From positions 1 through 6,652 of the forward strand of contig CAZIWT010000169.1 of assembly GCA_964542895.1 (NCBI GenBank): a stretch of 6,652 nt of DNA, read 5' to 3'. Under the pieces are notes generated by a model that did not search any database, was not told where the DNA came from, and was given only the letters and a program-made list of their open reading frames with translations. Below are positions 6,588 to 6,652 of this stretch, in pieces. Numbering within the stretch: the first letter of the stretch is position 1; each line of letters begins with the position of its first letter. The position numbers and the translations under genes are program-made. The stretch comes from Zymogenus sp964542895. Lineage in GTDB: Bacteria > Desulfobacterota > Zymogenia > Zymogenales > Zymogenaceae.

Positions 6588-6616
6588 ATTATATACCACT
6601 ATTCAGAAAAACGCTA
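6588..6616 (-). promoter_or_regulatory. Promoter of the secreted-protein gene
   Basis: On the - strand a perfect TATAAT occupies 6593-6588. The hexamer 17 bases upstream, TAGCGT (6616-6611), is a poor -35 match. A transcript starting near 6581 would have a leader of about 34 bases before the TTG. The AT-rich DNA beyond (6617-6652) could act as an upstream element. The weak -35 suggests help from an activator or an alternative sigma factor, which is inference. Confidence 0.55.
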
Positions 6617-6652
6617 TCCCTTAGAAAGCGCATTTTAAAAATAAAAAAAATA
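6617..6652. other. AT-rich window edge without visible gene
   Basis: The last 36 bases are almost all A and T, with A-runs on the + strand. No reading frame or hairpin is visible. It may be an upstream promoter element for the - strand gene or part of a spacer cut off by the window edge. Confidence 0.4.

Noticed and set aside
6447..6638. 63-codon plus-strand frame at the right edge
   Set aside because: It covers the promoter and signal peptide region of the minus-strand gene and has no ribosome binding site or motif.
1..6652. CRISPR array, insertion sequence, tRNA or rRNA
   Set aside because: No regularly spaced repeats, transposase motifs, terminal inverted repeats or RNA gene signatures are visible.

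Overview
The window looks like chromosomal DNA from a Gram-negative, probably anaerobic bacterium. A class 1B dihydroorotate dehydrogenase (PyrD with its PyrK electron-transfer subunit), an Slt-type lytic transglycosylase and a compact G-rich coding style would fit a Desulfobacterota (deltaproteobacterial) type lineage. That placement is inference from gene content and style only; no rRNA or marker comparison was possible.

Layout: (1) 2-103 is the last 33 codons of an unrecognised gene on the + strand. (2) 104-417 is non-coding. Its first half is extremely G-rich on the + strand and its second half is AT-rich, leading into the next gene. (3) 418-5936 is a tight run of five + strand genes that look like one operon, with junctions of -4, -26, +11 and +3 bases: a VanZ-like membrane domain fused to endonuclease V; a TPR-containing lytic transglycosylase; pyrK; pyrD; and a gamma-carbonic-anhydrase-family hexapeptide protein. 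(4) 5937-6061 is a convergent spacer with a GC hairpin flanked by an A-run and a T-run, likely terminating transcription from both sides. (5) 6062-6547 on the - strand is a small secreted protein of unknown function, with a strong ribosome binding site before a TTG start and a consensus -10 box. (6) 6617-6652 is AT-rich and otherwise empty.

How the genes may work together: PyrK and PyrD form the NAD-linked enzyme that oxidises dihydroorotate to orotate in pyrimidine synthesis. The carbonic-anhydrase-like protein could plausibly supply bicarbonate to carbamoyl phosphate synthesis, the first step of the same pathway (inference). The transglycosylase remodels peptidoglycan, and endonuclease V starts repair of deaminated purines.

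The most notable item is the VanZ-endonuclease V open reading frame. All endonuclease V catalytic residues are present with family spacing. The VanZ topology would place the nuclease on the cytoplasmic face of the membrane. The domain junction also carries an internal Shine-Dalgarno plus ATG (the first ATG of the whole reading frame) and a run of seven A's, so the locus may make a fused protein, a free nuclease, or both.
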